This document shows positions 8,828 through 17,649 of a stretch of 64,000 bases of DNA, piece by piece. The first letter of the stretch is position 1. Every line of letters begins with the position of its first letter. The position numbers were made by a program, and so were the translations under genes. Source of the DNA: Actinomycetes bacterium (lineage in GTDB: Bacteria > Actinomycetota > Actinomycetes > Propionibacteriales > Propionibacteriaceae); contig JAEVYS010000006.1 in the NCBI GenBank assembly GCA_023392635.1, positions 1-64,000 on the forward strand, in the 5' to 3' direction. The notes under the pieces are model-generated. The model had not been told where the DNA came from. It saw nothing but the letters and a program-made list of their open reading frames with translations, and ran no database searches.

Positions 8828-10531
8828 GACGCGGAGGACCTCCTCGATCGTGGTGAGGCCCTGCGCGACCTTCTGCCACCCGTCCTGGCGCAGCGGGACC
8901 ATGCCCTGCGCGGCGGCGACCTCGCGGAGTTCTGCGAGCGTGCCGTTCCGCACCACGAGCCGCGCCACCTCCTCGTCCACCTCCAGGACCTCCTGGAGAG
9001 CGACCCGCCCGCGATAGCCGGTATCGGCGCAGGTACCGCAGCGCCCCGGCCGGTAGAGCTGGGCAGGGACGGCCGCACCGACCGGGAAGCCCACGCTCCG
9101 GAGGGCGTCGGGATCGGCAGGGATCGGCTCCCGGCAGCGGGTGCACAGCTTGCGGGCGAGCCGCTGGGCGATCACCACGGTCAGCGCGGAAGCGACCAGG
9201 TACGGTTCGGCCCCGATCTCGACCAGGCGCATCAGCGCGCTCGGCGCGTCATTGGTGTGCAGCGTCGACAGCACCAGGTGTCCGGTCATGGCGGCCTCGA
9301 TCGACGTGATCGCGGTCTCCCTGTCGCGGATCTCGCCGACGAGCACGATGTCGGGATCACACCGCAGGACTGCGCGGAGCGAGGAGGCGAACGTCACCCC
9401 GGCACGGTGGTTCACCTGCACCTGGCTGATACCGGGGATGCGGTACTCCACCGGGTCCTCGATGGTGATCACGTTGACCCGGGGGCTGGTGATCTCGCCG
9501 AGGGCGGCATGCAGGGTCGTCGACTTGCCCGAGCCGGTGGGGCCGGTGACGAGCACCATGCCGTGCGAACGGCCCAGCGCCCGGCGGAAGCGGCCCTCGT
9601 TCTCGGGGGACATGGACAGCGTCCGCATGGTGACGAGCGACGCCGTGTTGTCCAGGATGCGCATCACGACCTTCTCGCCCCAGACCGTCGGCAACGTCGC
9701 CACCCGGAGGTCGACGGTGCGGTCGTGGACGTCGAACGAGATCCGGCCGTCCTGGGGCCGGCGCCGCTCGGCGATGTCGATGCCCGCCATGATCTTCAGC
9801 CGGGAGATGATCCCGTCCTGGATCGCCCGGTCCGCGCGCTGCACCTCCTTCAGCACGCCGTCGATGCGGAAGCGCACGCTGACGTCGTGCTTGCCCGGCT
9901 CGATGTGGATGTCGCTGGCGCGGTCGTCGACCGCCTGCGTGATCAGGAGGTTGACGAACCGGACGACCGGCGCGTGGTTCGCCGCATCCTCGGTGGACTC
10001 GGGGCCCGCCGGTGCCTGGGTGGCCGCGTCCTCCTCCAGCGTCGAGGAGATCTCGCTCAGTTCGTCGTCGGAGCGCAGGAACCTCTCGAACGCATGGCGC
10101 AGGGAGGCCCGGCTCACGACCACCGGCTCCACCGTGAGGTCGGTCACGCTCGTGACCTCGTCGATGGCGACGATGTCGGTGGGATCGATCATGCCGAGGA
10201 TGAGCACTTCCGGGTGCTGGTCGGTGGCTCCGGAGTGGCGTCGGGGGTACCACGCCTCCGCGGCCCGCACGCCGACCGGGAGCAGCTGGTACTTCCGACA
10301 CAGCGAGTTGGGGACGAGCGCGAGAACCGATCGGGACGGCGGATTGGCCGACAGGTCGAAGAAGGTGCGCCCCGTCTGCACCGCGACCGCCTCGGCGAGC
10401 TGCCTCTCGTTGACGAGCTTGCGGTCGAGCAGTTCGGAGCGCAGGTCCAGTGGCTGCTGCTGCAGCACCAGTTCCATCGCGCTCGCGGAGACGGCTCCGC
10501 TCTGAACGAGGGCGTCGGCCAGGCTGATCAT
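8819..10531 (-). CDS. pilB: Type IV pilus extension ATPase PilB (GspE family, MshEN domain)
   Basis: PilB powers pilus assembly. The 570-residue protein begins with an MshEN-type (T2SSE_N) domain, a fold that binds cyclic di-GMP in MshE and some PilB; here the first RLGxxL motif is degenerate (DLRSELLDRKLV). The motor has Walker A GPTGSGKSTTL near 330, an Asp box ITIEDPVEYR, Walker B VLVGEIRDRET, a His box GHLVLSTLHT, and a zinc tetracysteine (CTRC near 462, CGTC near 500). I chose ATG 10531 over the open frame to 10582, since GGGAGA lies just upstream. The gene is convergent with the rest of the operon, so extension and retraction motors have separate promoters. Confidence 0.92.
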   Translation of the reverse strand: MISLADALVQSGAVSASAMELVLQQQPLDLRSELLDRKLVNERQLAEAVAVQTGRTFFDLSANPPSRSVLALVPNSLCRKYQLLPVGVRAAEAWYPRRHSGATDQHPEVLILGMIDPTDIVAIDEVTSVTDLTVEPVVVSRASLRHAFERFLRSDDELSEISSTLEEDAATQAPAGPESTEDAANHAPVVRFVNLLITQAVDDRASDIHIEPGKHDVSVRFRIDGVLKEVQRADRAIQDGIISRLKIMAGIDIAERRRPQDGRISFDVHDRTVDLRVATLPTVWGEKVVMRILDNTASLVTMRTLSMSPENEGRFRRALGRSHGMVLVTGPTGSGKSTTLHAALGEITSPRVNVITIEDPVEYRIPGISQVQVNHRAGVTFASSLRAVLRCDPDIVLVGEIRDRETAITSIEAAMTGHLVLSTLHTNDAPSALMRLVEIGAEPYLVASALTVVIAQRLARKLCTRCREPIPADPDALRSVGFPVGAAVPAQLYRPGRCGTCADTGYRGRVALQEVLEVDEEVARLVVRNGTLAELREVAAAQGMVPLRQDGWQKVAQGLTTIEEVLRVSG

Positions 10532-10583
10532 GGGTTCTCCCGGGTGGGTGGGGCGCGACTCCCCGTCGAATTGCGCTCTCACT

Positions 10584-10589
10584 AGTCTA
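10584..10589 (-). promoter_or_regulatory. Candidate -10 box for pilB
   Basis: Read on the minus strand the hexamer is TAGACT, a good TANNNT match, about 53 bases before the pilB start. No convincing -35 box was found. Confidence 0.35.
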
Positions 10590-10877
10590 AATGCTCCCGA
10601 CGACGTCGCGCGCGAATTGCGTCGGCACGCTTCGGACGCGACCCGAGGACGATCCGGGGCCGCCGCCCGCCGAGATGACGCCCCACCCGCCCGGCCGGGT
10701 GGAGAATTCGTCCTGCGGCCGCCCCGCGGGCCCGATGGTCACCCAGTGGAGGACTTGCCGCAGCGCCGCAGATCTTCGGTAAATTTCCTTGTGTCCGTGT
10801 GTTCTGTTGGGGTGCAGGCATCGTGGCCGGCATCCGGGCCCGCGGTCTCCGGATATCCGCAACTGGTGGGACGAGAC
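10590..10877. other. Intergenic region between divergent pilB and GGDEF-EAL gene
   Basis: Open frames here have unlikely composition. The only promoter-like signal seen for the rightward gene is TAAATT at 10780-10785, preceded by TTGCCG at 10755-10760 with a long 19-base spacer. I looked for a cyclic di-GMP riboswitch because of the downstream gene and did not recognise one. Confidence 0.4.
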
Positions 10878-13433
10878 ATGTACAGCAAGATCGGCGACCG
10901 CCGCAGCCCTTCCCCGGCCTTGCAGCCTCTTCCCCGCCACCTGTTGGGGGCTGACGGTGCGGCTGCTGACGACCTCAGCGGCCCCGTGGGCCTGCTGCGA
11001 GAGACCGGTCACGCCACGGCTGGGGAGCAGAGCGGTCCGCCCGGGTTCCGGGGGCTGGCCCCGTTCCGCGCCGAGGTGTCCCCCGATGCTCATGCCGTGC
11101 GTGGCCCGCGGCCGCCGGTGCGCCCGCAGCCGGGCCTGCCCCGGCCCCTCCATGCCGGCCTGATGTGGGCGATGTGGCTCCTCGCCGGCGGCTATGTCGC
11201 TTCCCTCGCCCTGCACGCCCTCGACCAGGGCCCGGACTGGGACAGCGGATTCGGCACCTTCGTCGACGGGTGGCTGGGCCTGCTCACGGTGTGGATGCCG
11301 GCCGTCGTCTGCTGGCTCTCGGCGTGGCGCACCGGCTTCCGCCGGACCGAGATCATCCTCGCGGCGGCCGCCGTCACCGCCTTCGCCGTCGGCGACACCT
11401 ATTACGTCCTGATGAGTTGGGGTGGCCGGGAGCTGCCGTTCCCCTCACCGGCGGACGTGGGCTACCTGCTCGTGTACCCGCTGCTGCTCGCGGCGCTCGC
11501 GGTCACCGTGAGCCGCCATGCTCGCGGCGTCACCCTCTCGGTGTGGCTGGACTGCGCGGTCGGCTCGCTCGGCGCCGGTGCGGTCATGGCGGTCGTTCTG
11601 GATCCCGTCCTGAACTCCGCCACCGACCAGCTCTCGCCGGTGGCCACCGTCGTGGCCGTCGCGCCCCCGTTGTTCGACCTCGTGCTCATCGCGGCCGTGG
11701 CGGGTATTGCCGCCCTGCGCGTGGCAGGCATCGGCAAACGCTGGGCACTGCTCGGCGTCGCCCTGCTCGTGTTCACCGCGGCCGACGCCGTCTACGGCAT
11801 CCAGGTCGCCAACGGCAGCTACGTCCAGGGCACACCCCTGGACGCGGGCTGGGCCCTGGGACTCGCCCTGATGGCGGCCTGGGTCGACAGTGTGACGGAC
11901 GGGCATCGCACCTCGAGGATCGGTCACCACCTCACCGGGGCCCCCGCGCTCGTGATCTCGTCCGTGGCCACCATCTCCGGGCTGGTGGTCCTCGTGCTGG
12001 GTTGCCAGATGCCGGTGTCACGGCTCGCCCTCGTCCTGGCCGTGGCGGCTCTGCTCGCGTCCGGCATCCGGGCGCAACTCGCCGCCCGGCTGCTGGAGAA
12101 GATGGCTCACCAACGGCTCGTCGCCGCGGGCACGGATGAACTCACCTCGCTGCCCAACCGGCGGACGTTCTACTCCGAGGGGCAGGCCCGCCTCGCCGAT
12201 CCCCGGCGCCGACGCCAGGCGCTCCTCATGCTCGACCTCGACAAGTTCAAGGAGGTCAACGACAGCCTCGGTCACCACGCGGGCGATGAGTTGCTGGTCG
12301 AGGTGGGCACCCGGCTGCGGGAGAGCCTTCGTGGTGACGACCTGCTCGCCCGCCTGGGTGGGGACGAGTTCGCCGTCCTGCTCGACGATGCCGGACACGA
12401 CGAGGCCCTGGACGCTGCCGCGCGATTGTGCGCGGCCATCGGCGAACCACTCACCGTCGAGCACACGTCACTGCGGACACGCGCGAGCATCGGCGTCGCC
12501 CTGTTCCCCGACGACGGCCCCGACCTGAGTGCGCTGCTGCGCAAGGCGGACATCGCGATGTACCGCGCAAAAACCTCCCAGCGTGCCCACCACGTGTACA
12601 GCAGCGACGACGACGTCGACGCGGCCGTCATGCTGAGGACCGTGCAGGAACTCCGCACGGCGCTGAAGTTCGACCAGTTCGTGATGCACTACCAGCCCAA
12701 GGTCGATCTCGACACCCGCGAAGTGAACAGCGTCGAGGCGTTGGTCCGTTGGGATCATCCGACCCGTGGCCTGCTCTTCCCCGACGCCTTCCTCGAGGTG
12801 GTCGACGACTCAGGACTGATGCCGGCGCTGAATCGTGCGGTCCTCGCCAAGGCGCTGGACCAGGCGGCCGAGTGGCATCGGGACGGACATCCGCTCACCG
12901 TGGCCGTGAACCTGTCGGCGAGCTCGCTGGCTGACGCGGAGCTTCCCAACGAGATCGCAGCGATGATCGCCGCGCGGGGCCTGCGCCCCAGCGCGGTGCA
13001 GCTCGAGATCACCGAGGAGTTCGTGATGCGCGACGTGGAACAGGCCCGGAAGGTGCTGGCCGCGATCCGTGCCGCCGGGGTCAAGATCTCCGTGGACGAC
13101 TTCGGTACCGGCTACAACTCGCTGGCGTGCCTGCGTGACCTGCCTGTTGACGAGCTGAAGCTCGACCGCTCCTTCGTGATGCCGATGTCCCAGAACCCGC
13201 GCACGGCCGCGCTGGTGTCCTCCACCATCGAACTCGCCCACGCGCTGGGCCTGCGGGTCGTGGCCGAGGGGGTCGAGACCGCCGGGTCGTACGGCGACCT
13301 GACCTCGATGGGCTGCGACCAGGCGCAGGGCTACTACATGTCGAAGCCGGTCCCGGCCGCCGAACTCAAGCAGTGGCTCAAGGCCTGGCGGGCCAGCAAC
13401 GAGGTGGCCTACGTCGGGGTGTCAGCCGGCTAG
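10878..13433 (+). CDS. Membrane GGDEF-EAL protein (cyclic di-GMP synthesis/hydrolysis)
   Basis: The 851-residue protein has a disordered N terminus (about 95 residues), then seven to nine membrane helices (about 95-400) resembling an uncharacterised sensory domain, then GGDEF and EAL. The cyclase site RLGGDEFAVLL (near 493) is intact. The phosphodiesterase has VEALVRW (near 619), a VDDFGTGYNS loop, ELKLDRSF, VAEGVET and QGYYMSKP, so both activities could work. It is a close paralogue of the protein at 19936-22248: the membrane domains share PFPS(P/L)ADVGYLLVYPLLL. The start is uncertain; ATG 10878 was preferred, but an ATG at about 11163 would begin at the membrane domain. It lies next to pilB, whose N domain could respond to the signal. 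Confidence 0.88.
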   Translation: MYSKIGDRRSPSPALQPLPRHLLGADGAAADDLSGPVGLLRETGHATAGEQSGPPGFRGLAPFRAEVSPDAHAVRGPRPPVRPQPGLPRPLHAGLMWAMWLLAGGYVASLALHALDQGPDWDSGFGTFVDGWLGLLTVWMPAVVCWLSAWRTGFRRTEIILAAAAVTAFAVGDTYYVLMSWGGRELPFPSPADVGYLLVYPLLLAALAVTVSRHARGVTLSVWLDCAVGSLGAGAVMAVVLDPVLNSATDQLSPVATVVAVAPPLFDLVLIAAVAGIAALRVAGIGKRWALLGVALLVFTAADAVYGIQVANGSYVQGTPLDAGWALGLALMAAWVDSVTDGHRTSRIGHHLTGAPALVISSVATISGLVVLVLGCQMPVSRLALVLAVAALLASGIRAQLAARLLEKMAHQRLVAAGTDELTSLPNRRTFYSEGQARLADPRRRRQALLMLDLDKFKEVNDSLGHHAGDELLVEVGTRLRESLRGDDLLARLGGDEFAVLLDDAGHDEALDAAARLCAAIGEPLTVEHTSLRTRASIGVALFPDDGPDLSALLRKADIAMYRAKTSQRAHHVYSSDDDVDAAVMLRTVQELRTALKFDQFVMHYQPKVDLDTREVNSVEALVRWDHPTRGLLFPDAFLEVVDDSGLMPALNRAVLAKALDQAAEWHRDGHPLTVAVNLSASSLADAELPNEIAAMIAARGLRPSAVQLEITEEFVMRDVEQARKVLAAIRAAGVKISVDDFGTGYNSLACLRDLPVDELKLDRSFVMPMSQNPRTAALVSSTIELAHALGLRVVAEGVETAGSYGDLTSMGCDQAQGYYMSKPVPAAELKQWLKAWRASNEVAYVGVSAG

Positions 13434-14140
13434 CGCTCAACCTGGGGGGGAATGCCCGACGAGAAGCGACGTCCATCCGCCGGCCTCATCATCGCCGGGA
13501 TTCCCGGGCTTTGGCGGTTGTTCGACGCCGTCGACTCGGCTGCGCTGCACCGTTGGCAGGCCGTCAGCGCGGGCGAAGACTGCAAAGATCGAGAAGCTCG
13601 CGTCCGGACGTGAAGCGCGCACCGAGGAGCCGCAAGCCTGAGAGCTACGCCGTGTCGAACGGGGACGGCGAGAGCTTGCCGGTCACCACCCCCAGTGCCG
13701 GCAAGCCGCTCGATACCGCAACGCCGTGCCCACCACAGCGGCACGGGTGCTGTTCCTTCCGGTGCCCCCTCAAGCACCCGAAGACGTCCGGGAGAGTGCC
13801 TTGCGGCTCTCCTCCCTGCACACCACGCGACCTGCCACGGCGGGGACCTTCCGGCGCCCCTCTGCGTGTTCCTATCCTGCGCCTCCAAGATGCAGGCCAC
13901 ATCCAGAGCGGCTCAGCATCTGCTCAAGAACCCTCAAGTTTCGTGCGCTGCCGGTCCCCTGAGTTCGCGCGAGGCGCTCCGGGAGCCCCGAGGTGGAGGT
14001 ACTGCTCCCCTTCGGACTCACGAACACCACCGAGAGGGCTGGTCACCGCCGGGAGTCACCGATGATGTCCGCGAGAGGATAGACCCGGCCCGCCACGACC
14101 CCGGCCGAAGCCTTCGGCCCCGTTGGCGCGCCGTTCGGCG
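13434..14140. other. Gene-free region of about 700 bases with a strong hairpin
   Basis: Open frames on both strands are Arg/Pro/Ser-rich, lack good ribosome sites and look unlike the neighbours, so I call none. The stretch holds a G-run (13444-13450) just after the GGDEF-EAL stop, a stable hairpin at 13675-13705, and a GC-rich inverted repeat GGCCGAAG/CTTCGGCC at 14103-14119 just beyond the stop of the leftward gene, which could act as its terminator. Confidence 0.5.
13675..13705. other. Strong hairpin, possible structured RNA
   Basis: CTTGCCGG (13675-13682) pairs perfectly with CCGGCAAG (13698-13705). The stem continues with CAC/GTG across a single bulged T, giving eleven pairs closed by an eight-base C-rich loop. 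No T-run follows on either strand, so it is not a classical terminator. Whether it is transcribed is unknown. Confidence 0.4.
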
Positions 14141-14527
14141 TCAGTCGTCGTCACCGCCGTGGTCACCGCCGTGGTCGTCGTCGTCACCGTGGTCGTCGTC
14201 GTGGTCGCCGTCCTCGCCCTCGTGCTCATGGTGCTTCTTGCCGGCCGTGTGGGAGGCAGACTTGTGCTTCGAGGGGCTCGGCCGCTCCACGATCGTGATC
14301 ACCTTCGGCTTGGCCTTCTTCACCACCGTCTTCACCACGGTGGTGAGGCAGGTGTCGCCCTTGAGCACCGACGGGGGCTCACACGGCGAGTAGACCACCA
14401 TCGTGGCCTGCTCGGGCGCAGGCGGCGGCTGGATCGGGGTGGTGTTCATGGCGCCATAGGCGGCTGCGGCTCCGGCCGTGCCGACGAGAGCAGAGGTGGC
14501 CACCACGGCAGCATTCAACAGGTGCAT
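14141..14527 (-). CDS. Secreted or membrane-anchored protein with Asp/His-rich tail
   Basis: This 128-residue protein starts with a signal-like segment (MHLLNAAVVATSALVGTAG, then Ala-rich), followed by a short Pro-rich part with two Cys (YSPCEPP, GDTCLTT), a basic KTVVKKAKPKV strand, and a C-terminal tail of about 30 residues made almost only of His, Asp, Glu and Gly (HHEHEGEDGD, DDDDHGGDH). Such tails bind divalent metals in other proteins; here that is inference. AAGGAG lies eight bases before ATG 14527. It is divergent from the ApbE/cytochrome operon and shares its upstream region. A second protein with a similar tail is at 48912-49331. I do not recognise the family. Confidence 0.75.
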   Translation of the reverse strand: MHLLNAAVVATSALVGTAGAAAAYGAMNTTPIQPPPAPEQATMVVYSPCEPPSVLKGDTCLTTVVKTVVKKAKPKVITIVERPSPSKHKSASHTAGKKHHEHEGEDGDHDDDHGDDDDHGGDHGGDDD

Positions 14528-14664
14528 GGAGTCTCCTTGGGTCGGGTTCATTCTCACGGCCGTTGCCGGTGGCGTCACGCGATTCAAGACGGACTTAACA
14601 CAAACATGAGGAAGGCTTTTCGACGCCCCGGGCAGTGTTTCGCTGGACCACAGAAGGGACGAAC

Positions 14665-15024
14665 ATGGCCTACACCGCACGAAATCGCGATCGCTACCGC
14701 CTGGTGGCTTCGGCCACGACCGGGGCAATTGCCGCTGCGTGCGTGGCCGGCACCGGCGCGGTGATGGGGACCGCGACCGCAGCGAACGCCCAGAACGAAC
14801 TCGACAAGGCTGCAGCCCGCCAGCGCCAGCTCGCCGCCGAGCCGAGGGTGGTCGAACTCGCCCGGCCGAGCGCCGTCGCGACCAAGATCAAGACCGTGAC
14901 CAAGCCCGGCCCCGGCCCGGTGATCAGGGTGATCCGGGGCTCGAGCGGGCGTTCGGGGTCGAGCTCGGGTTCGGGCTCACACCACAGCGCCCCCAAGCCC
15001 CCGGTCACCTCGTCGGGATCGTGA
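14665..15024 (+). CDS. Small Ala-rich secreted or anchored protein, unknown function
   Basis: The 119-residue product has a basic start (ARNRDRYR), one hydrophobic Ala/Gly-rich segment (about 14-38) that could be a signal peptide with an ANA-type cleavage site, a charged helix, a KIKTVTKPGPGPVIRVI segment, and a Ser/Gly-rich tail with two His. The middle segment resembles VVKKAKPKVITIV of the divergent Asp/His-tailed protein, so the two may be distant relatives. AGAAGGG precedes ATG 14665. The stop overlaps the apbE GTG start, tying it to electron-transfer genes. No flavinylation motif of the FMN_bind type is visible. Confidence 0.7.
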   Translation: MAYTARNRDRYRLVASATTGAIAAACVAGTGAVMGTATAANAQNELDKAAARQRQLAAEPRVVELARPSAVATKIKTVTKPGPGPVIRVIRGSSGRSGSSSGSGSHHSAPKPPVTSSGS

Positions 15025-15941
15025 CGAGGCATCCGGTCCGGATTCGCTGGCAGTCGCTGGGCACGTACGTGCACCTGTGCGTCGCCTCCGCGGACAAGGC
15101 GGCAGCGGCCGAGCGCCAGGCGCGCGGCCTGCTGGCTGTCGTCGACCGCGCGTGCAGCCGCTTCCGTGCCGATTCCGAGCTGAGCCGTGTCAACGCCGCC
15201 GCGGGGAGCTGGGTCCGCACCGAGCCGGTGCTGGTCGCCGCCACGGTGGCGGCTGTCGAGGCCGCCGAGCACACGGAGGGCATCGTCCACCCGCTGCTGG
15301 GTCACGTGATGGTCGGTCTCGGCTACGACCGGACGTTCACGGCCCTCCAGCCCGGACGGGCCATGGCCGCCCGGATCGCTCCTCCCCCACCTGACTCGTG
15401 GCGGGCGATCGAGTGGGAGGCGGACGCGCTCAGGATTCCGGCCGGCACCGCACTGGACCTCGGCGCCACGGCGAAGGCCTGGGCCAGCGACCTGATCAGC
15501 CAGTCGATCGCCGAGGAGCAACGCACGGCCGTCGCCCTCAGCCTCGGCGGCGACGTCGCGGTCGCCGCCGCCGACCGGCCCACCTGGTGGCCGATCGAGA
15601 TCCGTGAGCACCCGGACGAAGAGGGCGGCACCCAGGTCGCCATCGCGAGCGGCGGCCTGGCGACATCATCGACAACCGTCCGGCGCTGGACCGTGGCCGG
15701 GGCGTCCCACCACCACCTCGTCGACCCTCGGACCGGCCGGCCGGCGCGGACGCGCTGGCGGACGGTGAGCGCCACGGGTCCCTCGGCGACCGCTGCCAAT
15801 GTGGCGACCACGGCAGCCGTCATCCTGGGCGAGGAGGCCGAGGAGTGGCTGACCGGGCATGGCGTTGCCGCCCGCTTGGTGTCGGAGGACGGCACCGTCT
15901 CGATGACCCCCGGCTGGCCGGAGAAGGGAGCAGGTCGATGA
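15021..15941 (+). CDS. apbE: FAD:protein FMN transferase (ApbE family)
   Basis: ApbE moves FMN from FAD to a Thr/Ser of extracytoplasmic flavoproteins using magnesium. The 306-residue protein carries family motifs: FRADSELSRVNA, LDLGATAKAWASD, SLGGDVAVA, GGLATSSTTVRRW and HHLVDPRTGRPA. It starts with GTG 15021 overlapping the previous stop and has no signal peptide or lipobox, so it may act inside the cell or before export. Its usual partner, an FMN_bind-domain protein, is not in this window. The stop overlaps the next gene. Confidence 0.9.
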   Translation: MTRHPVRIRWQSLGTYVHLCVASADKAAAAERQARGLLAVVDRACSRFRADSELSRVNAAAGSWVRTEPVLVAATVAAVEAAEHTEGIVHPLLGHVMVGLGYDRTFTALQPGRAMAARIAPPPPDSWRAIEWEADALRIPAGTALDLGATAKAWASDLISQSIAEEQRTAVALSLGGDVAVAAADRPTWWPIEIREHPDEEGGTQVAIASGGLATSSTTVRRWTVAGASHHHLVDPRTGRPARTRWRTVSATGPSATAANVATTAAVILGEEAEEWLTGHGVAARLVSEDGTVSMTPGWPEKGAGR

Positions 15942-16480
15942 ACGGGCCGCTGCTGTGGTTCCTCAATCGCGGCACGGGCATCGTGCTGCTGGTCCTCATG
16001 ACGATCTCGGTGGTCCTGGGGATCCTCAGCGCCCGGTCCCGCGCCGGCCGCACCACCCCGGGGTTCGTACGCGCGATCGTCCACCGCAACGTCGCCCTGC
16101 TCGCCGTGAGCATGCTGGCCGTCCACGTTGCCGCCGCCGTGATCGACACCTACGTCGACATCAGGTGGTGGGACGCCTTCGTTCCCTGGGGAGGGGTGTA
16201 CCAGCCGTTGTGGCTGGGACTGGGCGCACTGGCGCTCGACCTCGTCCTGGCGGTGACCATCACGAGCCTGCTGCGCACCCGGCTCCCCCACGCCGTCTGG
16301 CGCTTCGTGCACTGGGCGAGCTACGCCGCATGGGGGGTGGCCGTCGTCCACGGCATCGGGATCGGCACCGACGCCGAGGCCCAGTGGTCGGTTGGTCTCA
16401 CCGTGGCCTGCGCGGCGGCCGTCGCCCTCGCCGCGCTCGTGCGGGTGGGCGGGGCCGTGCGGAAGGCGGTCCGCGCATGA
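15938..16480 (+). CDS. Ferric-reductase-like transmembrane cytochrome b
   Basis: The 180-residue protein has five or six membrane helices. Two His pairs are spaced for two stacked b hemes: H in VHRN and VHVA (13 apart), and H in FVHWA and VVHGI (13 apart). This is the ferric reductase/NOX-type membrane domain without its own FAD/NAD part, so reducing power must come from a partner; the NuoF-like protein and ferredoxin encoded next are the obvious candidates. Both ends overlap neighbours by four bases (ATGA), showing tight coupling. The acceptor (iron, a flavoprotein or a quinone) cannot be told from sequence. Confidence 0.82.
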   Translation: MNGPLLWFLNRGTGIVLLVLMTISVVLGILSARSRAGRTTPGFVRAIVHRNVALLAVSMLAVHVAAAVIDTYVDIRWWDAFVPWGGVYQPLWLGLGALALDLVLAVTITSLLRTRLPHAVWRFVHWASYAAWGVAVVHGIGIGTDAEAQWSVGLTVACAAAVALAALVRVGGAVRKAVRA

Positions 16481-17649
16481 GGGCCGCGGTGGACGAGGGG
16501 CCACGCCTCCTCGCGCACCTCTCCGAGGGACCGGGTCTCGCACAGCACCGGCGTCGGCACCCGGCACCCGCCAACGTGACGCTCGACCGGCTGGCCGCCG
16601 CTGCCGAGGCCGCCGGCCTGCGGGGACGGGGCGGGGCGGGCTTTCCGTTCGCGGTCAAGCTGCGGACGGCGGCCCGCCGCGGCGCGGTGGTCGTGGTGAA
16701 CCTGAGTGAGGGCGAGCCCGCCAGCCACAAGGACGAGGTGCTCGCGACGCTGCGTCCCCAGCTGGTCCTCGACGGCGCGGTCCTGGCCGCCCGCGCGCTG
16801 GGCACGCGGCAGGTCCACCTGGTGCTGCCCGGTGACCGGGCGCACGTCGGGACCCGCATCAGCGAGGCCATCGCCGACCGCGGCTCTGCGGACGGGGTGC
16901 GGTGGCGGACCCACACCACCGATGAGAGCTTCCTGAGTGGTCAGGCGAGAGCCGTCATCGAGTTGATGTCCGGTCGCGCCAACCGGCCGGTGACGGCGTG
17001 GGCGCCGGAGGCGGTCTCTGGGTTCCGTGGACGGCCCACGCTGCTGTCGAACGCCGAAACCTACGCCCAGCTGTGCACGATCTGGGCACACGGGCCCGAT
17101 CCGGCGACCATGCTGATCACCCGCCACGGCGGAACGCCGGCGGCGAAGGTCGTCGAGGTCGAACTGGGAGCCCCGTGGAGCGCGGTGCTGAGCGCGGAGG
17201 AGCTCGCCCGGCCGGCGCTCGTCGGTGGCTACCACGGTGCCTGGGTGCCTGCGGGGGCCCTCGCGGGTCGCCGGGTCGACCGGGAGGACCTCGCCGAACT
17301 CGGAGCAAGCCTGGGCGCGGGCGTGGTGCTGCCGCTGCCGGCCGGCTCGTGCCCGGTGGACGAGACCGCCCGCATCGTCTCCTACCTGGCCGCCCAGTCG
17401 GCGGGGCGGTGCGGGCCGTGCCGCTTCGGGCTGCCCGCGCTCGCGCGGGCGGTGGATGACGCCCGCCGCGGGACGGGTCCGGTCGGTCGCATCGAAGAGC
17501 TCACCGGGCTGGTGACCGGCCGGGGGGCCTGCGCCCACCCGGACGGCACGGCGCGCATGGTGGCCTCGCTGGTGCGCTGGTTCGGCGACGAGCTGCGGCT
17601 GCACCGGGGACAGGAGTGTGGTCATGGCGCCCTCGCGACTTCGCGTTGA
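16477..17649 (+). CDS. NuoF-like flavin/iron-sulfur oxidoreductase subunit
   Basis: This 390-residue protein matches the 51-kDa subunit of complex I: LRGRGGAGFPFAVKL is the FMN/NAD Gly-rich loop, NLSEGEPASHKDE follows, then a SLBB-like domain and an iron-sulfur region. In classical NuoF the cluster motif is CGxCxPCR plus a distal Cys; here it reads SAGRCGPCRFG with the first Cys replaced, and CAHPDG supplies the distal one, leaving three Cys. Together with the cytochrome b and ferredoxin it probably forms an NAD(P)H-linked electron path to the membrane. It overlaps the ferredoxin gene by 26 bases. Confidence 0.82.
   Translation: MRAAVDEGPRLLAHLSEGPGLAQHRRRHPAPANVTLDRLAAAAEAAGLRGRGGAGFPFAVKLRTAARRGAVVVVNLSEGEPASHKDEVLATLRPQLVLDGAVLAARALGTRQVHLVLPGDRAHVGTRISEAIADRGSADGVRWRTHTTDESFLSGQARAVIELMSGRANRPVTAWAPEAVSGFRGRPTLLSNAETYAQLCTIWAHGPDPATMLITRHGGTPAAKVVEVELGAPWSAVLSAEELARPALVGGYHGAWVPAGALAGRRVDREDLAELGASLGAGVVLPLPAGSCPVDETARIVSYLAAQSAGRCGPCRFGLPALARAVDDARRGTGPVGRIEELTGLVTGRGACAHPDGTARMVASLVRWFGDELRLHRGQECGHGALATSR

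Noticed and set aside
13430..13900. Minus-strand frame in the gene-free region
   Set aside because: Composition is Arg/Ser/Pro-rich with no ribosome site and no motif; it looks like random GC-rich sequence.
13434..14140. Cyclic di-GMP (GEMM) riboswitch
   Set aside because: A short GGGAGTCACCGATG-like string near 14050 resembles the 3' part of GEMM, but the rest of the aptamer is absent and no suitable gene follows.
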